Origin: Ochotona curzoniae
Lineage: Eukaryota > Chordata > Mammalia > Lagomorpha > Ochotonidae
DNA: 64,000 nucleotides
NCBI RefSeq assembly: GCF_017591425.1
Contig: NW_024465885.1
Span: 39,440,501-39,504,500, forward strand
Direction of reading: 5' to 3'
Under the pieces are notes generated by a model. That model searched no databases and was not told where the DNA came from. It worked only from the letters and a program-made list of their open reading frames with translations. Below are positions 57,574 to 64,000 of this stretch, piece after piece. Position numbers and translations under genes: made by a program. The number at the start of each line of letters is the position of its first letter. The first letter of the stretch is position 1.

Positions 57574-57589
57574 TTTTAAAAACAGGTTG

Positions 57590-59092
57590 TAACAACTTTT
57601 TAAAAATGGCTTCCAATGAACTGAAAAGGCTTCTGTTTGTTTTACTGTTCCTTGAAACATCACAGTAAGTGATATTTTTTCACCCTAGGAATATTACATT
57701 CTAATTCACATGATGATTTTTTTACACTGATAATTTTGAATCATAAAGTGCTTGGTTATGGACAATTCTGAGGATGTTTTGTTTTGTTTTGTCTTGGTGT
57801 CTTTTGTTTGTTTTTTTTTACCAACAATTCAAGCTTTGGGGGTTCGATTTTCCACGATAGTGACTCAGGTACACCTAAAGCAACCTCTATTAACAAAAAT
57901 CTATTTTTCATTGATGGGAAGAGTGCAAATAAAAAACAACTGTGCCAACAATACCATAAACAGGTCACCTCAGGGTTAAATGATAACAAGCTGAGGCCGG
58001 GCTATGTCCGCCTTTTCGTGGTGCAATGCTGCCATCTGGTGGTTTCTGTAAATTACTTCACATGCACTTGGAATAAGAACTAGGTAGGAATATAACCCTT
58101 AAGTAAAATGAATGTTTCTAATCTTTCAGACATGTTTACGATGCCCCCAAATCCGTAGCAGAGAACGTGCTTTGCTTATATAGACGCCATAGACTCCGCT
58201 GTTATTTCAAGTTTATGGAATAAGTTGATTCAGGAGTTCACTGCCACATACCCAAGCCAAACTCTACCCTGTACCAAACGTTTTGAGCACTCAGCTGTGG
58301 CCTTGACTGGCAGGGCCGTTCCCCACAGATCACGGGGTCCTGGAGCCAAGAGATTGCTCCCATCCAGACGCAAACCCGCTGCTGCATGCTGCCTGCCCTT
58401 CAGTTCACCTCCTCACCAACTCCCAAGGAATGCACACATGTTCCCACTGAGCCTGAGACGTTAATGAATAATAGTGCGCTGCCGCTTCCCGGATGCTGTT
58501 TGCATTCGATCTGCTTCCCGACTTTCCAACCCCCACCCCTTCCCACAACAATGATGAAAGACAAACTTACAATATAAACATAGGCCCACTGAGTAACTTT
58601 TCAAATTCTATCGCCAAGTGGCTGCAAGGGGAGTGTTTTCCAAACTTTGAGTCTTCACTGCCACCTTCAGCTCGCTGGTGGTAACAGCATACACCATGGA
58701 GGTGGTTGACTCTGCTGGCGTACTCCTTGAGAACCCAGAAGAACCTCATTACGGAGCCAAGCGAGACAGGAACTGCTGGCATGTAGTTTACAGCATCTCG
58801 CAAAACCTTGCGACGCATTTCACTTTTGTCTATTAGACAACAGCATAACCAAAACAGCTAAAATTGTATGTAATGTGAACAGAAATGTAACGAATTACAG
58901 ATATGCTTTGTATATAACGTAGACAAATAGAAATTAGCAAAACTCCAGATATAAAAGTCAGTTATATACCCCACCCTAAGGATATCTAGGGAGGTTTGTA
59001 CATGACCGGCAGTGCTGTTTCATTGTTAACATGTTTATGCAACTTTAGTTACCTCGATAAATCCACAGTTATGGATCACTCTTAATACTATC
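57590..59092. other. Unassigned DNA with a CTCF-like motif
   Basis: No gene is recognised. The part 58230-58560 is C-rich and unique-looking. Frames at 57752-58083, 58225-58684 and 58567-58818 are short with no known domain. The CTCF-like core at 58029-58042 lies here. Confidence 0.5.
58029..58042 (-). promoter_or_regulatory. CTCF-like core motif
   Basis: The minus strand reads CCACCAGATGGCAG, an exact fit to the core CTCF consensus CC(A/G)(C/G)(C/T)AG(A/G)(G/T)GGC(A/G)(G/C). It lies outside recognised repeats and has the same orientation as the motif at 55635. Confidence 0.6.
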
Positions 59093-59210
59093 AATTTTAC
59101 ATAAGATGAAACCTAGGTTTTGGGAAGTTCACTTCTCCAAAGTTAAACTCTGCTAGGAAACAGCCAAGTTTGGAATTGAACCCAGAGCAGGTGGCAGAGA
59201 GCACACCACC
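59093..59210 (-). repeat. MIR element, antisense
   Basis: 'acataagatgaaacctaggt', 'tttgggaagttcacttctcc', 'aaagttaaactctgctagga' and 'tttggaattgaacccagagc' match the antisense MIR core. The end of the 173-residue minus-strand frame at 59097-59618 is this MIR in translation, which argues that the frame is not a gene. Confidence 0.72.
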
Positions 59211-60006
59211 CCTGCAGGCGCGCAGTAACCACACATCGCTGGCTATGGGAAATTGAAACTTTGCTCTGACCAGGCTTGCTGGTTGGGAGAGGAAAACAAA
59301 AAATACGTATTTATGGAGGAAATCGGAATAGGATGCTCTGATTTTAAAGCGACTGAACAGGCTCCCTGTCGCAGGAGGAGAGTCCAGGAGACCAGCAGAG
59401 GAAGGAGCACTGAGGACGGGCTTGGTCACAGAGGGAGGGCTGGATGAACCAGGCCACGTGACGCTTGTGTCGAGGATAGGAGGAGAAGCGTTGAGAGGTT
59501 CTGATTCTAGCAAAGAAGATAAGCTGCTCCATGAAAGCGGGCTTCCCAGGAACAGACAGTGGAAACAGGAGACAGTCAAGCATCTCTTGCAGTGAGGAAC
59601 CCGGCCCAAGGATGCCACTGAACTGCAATAATGGGGAGGAAGCAGCTAGAATGCCCAAGGTCGGCTGTGGTCATGGAATGTACACAGTGCACCCAGCACA
59701 TCCGGGGTGAAGACAAAGGTAAAAACCAAATGACGGTAATATCCAAATATGAGGGCTTGCTTTGACCCGCGAAGAGAAAGTGTGAGGGTGGAGGGGATCC
59801 AGTCCTGAGCTGTGCTCCAGAACCCAGGGCAGGGTGCCCACCCCGTCTTTCGGATACTTTAGCTGTAGCCCAGCTCCTGAGCTGCACAGAATCCTACCAA
59901 CTCATCCGTGAGCAGGTGGGAATGTGTCCTGCCTCCTTTGGCTTCTTTAAATCTAGCCGGAATTTAACTGCAGTTTGTACAGGATGATTTTTAAAACCGC
60001 CCAAGC
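59211..60006. other. Unassigned DNA, GC-richer
   Basis: The minus-strand frames (59097-59618 with 173 residues, 59344-59658, 59576-59887) overlap one another in different frames and have serine/proline-rich compositions with no domain. No CpG island or splice pattern supports a gene. Confidence 0.5.
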
Positions 60007-60157
60007 AGGGGCTGGCATAGGGGCACTGCAGGTTTATCGATATCTGCAGCAGCAGCCCATTGGGCACTGGTTTGTGTCCTGGCTATAATCTTCTTGTTCC
60101 CAGCCTCAGATCAGCATAGTTCTTGCCATTGCTGCCATTTGGGGAGTGAACCACCAG

Positions 60158-60189
<32 letters not shown>

Positions 60190-60262
60190 TTTCCCTCCTT
60201 CCCCCTTCCCTCTGTACATCTGCCTTTCAAATAAAAATAAATATCTTTTCTTAAAACTTCCA
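60007..60262 (+). repeat. C-type SINE, sense, internally deleted
   Basis: 'ggggctggcataggggcact' (head), 'ggcactggtttgtgtcctgg', then a jump to 'cccagcctcagatcagcata', 'tgctgccatttggggagtga', a (TC)n tract at 60163-60189 and 'ctgcctttcaaataaaaata'. About 80 bases of the body are missing. Confidence 0.8.
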
Positions 60263-61344
60263 AGCAATGTGCAGTGAAAAATACATATCGGCATTACCTT
60301 TCATGATCCTGTTCGAAGAAAACAAACACCTGTATCCAGTTCTCGAAGAAAACATCCACAGGTGAAGATAAAGTTAACTTGTAGAGTTACGAGACCACTA
60401 CATCCTCACTAAAGTGGACCTGCCTGTTACAGCATTGGGAAAACTTTGGATCCAAATCCCTCTAGGTCAAAGAAGTCTGCTTATGGACACACATGCTCAC
60501 ACCGCAAGGGGAATTCAAACACTTCATAAAGATTTCATATATCTCATGGGAAAAATTATGCATGGATTTGAATTTTTGCAGCAACGTAATCTTAATTCCA
60601 TTGGCCGCTGTTGGACATGCCCACATATATGTCTGTATAGATGAGCTTTACACATTGAAATTAGTGCTATATTTGACAAAAGCATTGTTCTTATACCAAT
60701 TTTCATTAGACCACTTGGGTTTAACGTTTTTCCTCATATTATTTTTAGAGGATTTTGTGAGGTTTGACAATTAATGCTACAATATATGAGTTTTCAAAAT
60801 AAAATTGTGGAAAATCAAAAGGATTATGGAGACAAAATTCATGAACTAGATATATAAAAATGGAAAGAAATAGCCCATCTGCTGAGAAAATATACAGAAT
60901 TATCAAATATAGGACCCAAACCTACATTTGAAATTTGCACATTCTTTGTTTTCAGGCTGTGATTAGTGGGACGCCCGTGTTTTGTCCCTTAGAATTTTTA
61001 TAGAATTTCCATTTTGTAGTTTGACTCTTTCCAAACAACTTAAGGACAGTTGAAATATTCATGTTACCGAAAGCATTTATCTGTGTGCTCCACTAAACCC
61101 TCTGTGTTTGGGGAAATTGACCCATATCCTTGATCAAACTTGTTATACACAGACATCCTACAGTTTGAAAGATATTATTGAACCTCAGTGATGTGATTTA
61201 GATTCCTGAAACAAGGTACATTCAGCCACTCAGTGCTGAGCACTGTTTGGCTCTCCGAGTTTCCAATACTTTCAAATGACCCTATTGTAAAAGATTCAAG
61301 TGTTGACCCAGAAGCTGGACTGCCAATTCTGTAAGATTTGGGGG
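60263..61344. other. Unassigned DNA
   Basis: No gene or named repeat is recognised. An imperfect direct repeat 'ctcgaagaaaacatccac' / 'ttcgaagaaaacaaacac' occurs near 60312 and 60342. Frames at 60414-60774 are short and unrecognised. Confidence 0.5.
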
Positions 61345-61480
61345 AAAGTGGGCATTTGATATGGCTTGAAATGCTCCCATTCCAATTGGATCTCCTGGGC
61401 TTGAGTCCACGTTAACATTCCGAATCCCAGGTTCCTGCAGTTAGATGCAGCCTGGACAGTAGTGGTGAGGGCCCTGCTAC
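61345..61480 (+). repeat. Possible C-SINE fragment, sense
   Basis: 'gggcatttgatatggcttga' with 'atgctcccattccaattgga' and 'gggcttgagtccacgttaac' resembles a SINE head and B-box region. The remainder is unclear. Confidence 0.4.
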
Positions 61481-62371
61481 TGGAAGATTTATGGGGCCTG
61501 CCTCCAGAGTTCACTGAAAAATTACTCAAAAGCACAAGTCAAAAGATACACCAAAAATGCCACACAAAAAAAATACTGTACATTCATGTCACTTTTTAAA
61601 AGGTGGCTGCAGTCAAGGAGCCCTTCATGACACTGATTTTCAGAGTATGACCCACCAAAAATGCAGTCTTTCTATGACATGGTCCTTGGTACCAGCCAAA
61701 GATCATAATTTAAGAAGCCACATAAACATATAAACTTAAGCCTATATGGATATGGCTGCCATCAGCCAACATTCTTTAACTCATCAATCTACTAAGAAAT
61801 TAGAGGACCGTAGAAAGATAGCATTTCTCTGGCAAGAACTTCTATGGCTGGGTAACACCAACATTGCTTTATAAATATTTATATAATACCAAAAAGGACA
61901 GAAAATTATTGATTTATACACTGAAACAACCATTTGACAAATAAGAATAAACAGTTTGGAATGTATGATTTGTATCATTACTCTTGTAACTAATCTGATT
62001 GAACCGATCATTGCTTTGCCAGAAAGTGGACCACCACCATTGCTCATATGAGATGTAAAGGACCATTGAGCAAGAAAATATCTGAAAATACACCCGCTAT
62101 TTTGACTCATGGTATTGGGACACAGTGAAAAAAATGCAACCATTGCTGCACACAACACAGTAGGTAAAGCTGCCACCAGCAGCACCATTGATGACTATTG
62201 CATGTTTAGGATTTAACAAGGAATAAGCACACAAAAATCTAACAGAATGAGCTTAGAGAAAAAAAAAAGAGTAATATTCTAAGTATTAAATTAGGTTCCT
62301 TTAGGATATTTATTATCCGGCTACAAGGTCAAATTAACCTACCATGCGACCATTGTGTGGAACAACACTGT
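61481..62371. other. Unassigned DNA
   Basis: No gene or named repeat is recognised. A 134-residue minus-strand frame at 61784-62188 is leucine- and isoleucine-rich with no known family signature and no sign of a promoter. I take it as chance. Confidence 0.5.
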
Positions 62372-62620
62372 GTAGGAGCTGGCATCGTGGCACAGCACGT
62401 TGAGCTGTCACTTAGCAAGCCAGTAGCTGGCATATTTGTGCTCCACTTTGAGTCCCGGTTGCTCCACTTCCGATCCAGCACACTGTGAGTATGCCTAGGA
62501 AAGCAGCAGAGCTTGGCCCAAGCCCTTGGGTTCCTGCCACAGATTTGGGAGCCTTAGAAAAAGACCCTGGTCCCTGACTTCAGCCTGGCCCAGCTCCAGA
62601 GCTGCCTGGTGGAAGGCTGT
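62372..62620 (+). repeat. C-type SINE, sense, 3' truncated
   Basis: 'ggagctggcatcgtggcaca' (head with A box), 'tttgagtcccggttgctcca' (B-box region), 'cttccgatccagcacactgt', 'ggaaagcagcagagcttggc' and 'gacttcagcctggcccagct'. The CT stretch and tail are lost. Confidence 0.78.
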
Positions 62621-62799
62621 GTTCTTTCTCAGCTTGGAGTGAGAAAGAAAATCACCTGAGCTTATACAGCTCTTTACCCAGTTCTTGCAAACCTGTCGTG
62701 GCCAGAGACCTCAAGGAATGTTTGAACATATTACTCTGCATGGCATAGGAAACCCAGAGGAAGACACGACCTAGCACCTCTAAGGGCTGTTGGCTTCCC

Positions 62800-63280
62800 A
62801 CAGAAGCTTTTTGCTAGTTTGTGTTTTGTTTTGTTTTCCATTATATAGCTTTGTAAGGTAAGGGCTTGCTTCCCCCATCCCTCTCATTCCTTTCCTTCGC
62901 CCCTTTCTCCACCCACATTTTACCCTGTATTTTACAGTAGTGTACTGTCTCAGCCGCAGTCATAATTCTAACATCCTACTGCTCTCAAGAGTCATGACAT
63001 TGCAGGAATACATCATTGCAGAGACTCAAGCATCTTGTTGTCAAGGGATATTTTACAAGCCTCATTGGGAGTCCTCCTTTTATCCAGGAATAGAGGTACA
63101 TCCTGCAGTATTTCTTTACTTGCCATGACCCTGGTCCCCATTGCTACAATAGCTTTTAATGCTCTTTCATTACCCTGAAAAGCTATCATTGTGGCTACTG
63201 TTTATAAATACGTCTACTCTTAAATTGACATTGTTGAGCTCAGAATGATTGGCATAGAATATGGACTGCGTAGTAATTAA
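62800..63280 (-). mobile_element. Possible lagomorph LINE-1 3' UTR, antisense, old
   Basis: The layout parallels the block at 5222-5700: a T-rich run, a C-rich 'cccccatccctctcattcct' stretch, then a 'gactcaagcatcttgttgtc' phrase that recalls 'gtccagaatcttgttgtcca' at 5400. Diverged, so family membership is tentative. Confidence 0.42.
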
Positions 63281-64000
63281 AAATCCCACCATGAATTATT
63301 CTAGAAGTAGAAAACTAAATTTGTTTCTGGCTTTTTCTTTAAAACATGAGTCTAAAACAAACAATTAGTTAAGAAAAAAAAAGATTTTATAAATGAAGAC
63401 TTAGCCAGAAAAATTTAAAAGTCACTTTTTAACCTCCTTTTTTTTCCAGGACCCATCCTATGCAAAACATTTGTTTAACAAAGTTCAGTTCTGAGGCAGG
63501 AAACTGGAGAATAAAAAAGAACAAAAAATAAAACACATCATGAGCAAAAGCAACTGGATTTGTCTCTGGTTCCCACTCAATTCTTTAGATGTTTAAAGGG
63601 TACATTTTTAGCCCTGAAAACAACTTTCAATCTATTGTTTTTCTCAGTGCCTGTTTGTCAGTAAATAGACAAGTTGTCCCCAAAGCAAGATTACTCTTCT
63701 TATGGAACGAAAGAAACAAAAAAGCAAAATAACAGGAAGAAGCAACATTAATCTATTTACCTGGACAAATCTAAAATCAGAATGTGAATTAACCAATCTT
63801 CACAATAATTCAAAAACAAAAGCTCTGCTGTTTCAATTAATATGCTGTACTAACTGGAGCATTACTGTGTCACAATGCCCTTACAAGAAAGTGCTCATTT
63901 AGCTGTGTAATCCTGCCTTTCAATCTATCTCAGAGGCTTCAAAACACCTTTCAGGAGTCTTGGAGCTTCTTCTAAAGTCATTTTTTAAAATATTCTCTTG
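63281..64000. other. Unassigned AT-rich DNA
   Basis: No gene or named repeat. Segment 63540-63960 is homogeneous, repeat-free in appearance and has several TAAT-containing phrases, a look shared with conserved non-coding DNA, but this cannot be judged from one sequence. Confidence 0.45.

Noticed and set aside
59097..59618. 173-residue minus-strand open frame, the longest in the window
   Set aside because: Its C-terminal part is a translated MIR repeat, other frames overlap it, composition is low in information, and no domain, promoter or splice context is seen.

Overview
The window looks like an ordinary intergenic or deep-intronic stretch of a lagomorph genome, most likely a pika (Ochotona) rather than a rabbit. 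The evidence is about 27 copies of the lagomorph C-type SINE, a tRNA-derived element with a tRNA-like head, a CT-rich stretch and an A-rich tail. The two youngest copies (16456-16768 and 37766-38091) have intact target-site duplications. They also carry details I associate with the pika form of the element, such as the 'gatcttcctctctgtctctc' stretch and the 'ccgcctttccaataaaaata' tail. The species is an inference. The base composition is AT-rich and CpG-poor, and no CpG island is visible. I recognise no protein-coding gene, rRNA or functional tRNA. Open reading frames are short and fall in repeats or unremarkable DNA.

Layout. 0-3 kb: C-SINEs, then unassigned DNA. 3-6.5 kb: antisense LINE-1 remnants ending in a lagomorph-type L1 3' UTR. 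7-10 kb: a complete-looking MaLR-type solo LTR, an L1 3' end and SINEs. 10-15.5 kb: mostly unassigned DNA with one good MaLR LTR. 15.5-19.3 kb: a large antisense L1 running from ORF2 sequence to the 5' UTR, with two ~211-bp 5' UTR monomers, an apparent loss of most of ORF2, and a young SINE inserted in it. 19-34 kb: SINEs, MIR, LTR fragments and an L1 3' end. One LTR is split by a SINE (30.5-31.4 kb), and an L1 end has an internal inverted block (33.1-33.8 kb). 34-42 kb: LTRs, a CT/G microsatellite, the young SINE at 37.8 kb, and a 1.2-kb GC-rich retroposon (39291-40493) with a poly(A) tail, a ~15-bp target-site duplication and ~60-bp imperfect internal repeats. 42-56 kb: SINEs, LTR fragments, MIR/L2, a hAT-type DNA transposon fragment and a Z-DNA-prone CA/CG tract. 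55-60 kb: the most GC-rich unassigned DNA, with two exact-consensus CTCF-like core motifs on the minus strand, and a short L1 3' end at 57 kb with a clear target-site duplication. 60-64 kb: SINEs, an L1 3' UTR fragment and unassigned AT-rich DNA.

The most notable items are the 1.2-kb VNTR-bearing retroposon, the L1 with a monomeric 5' UTR, the triplicated target site at the 57-kb L1, and the CTCF-like pair. I see no operon, immune system, CRISPR array or other gene system. Repeat names come from recalled consensus patterns rather than a database search, so boundaries are approximate unless fixed by a target-site duplication.
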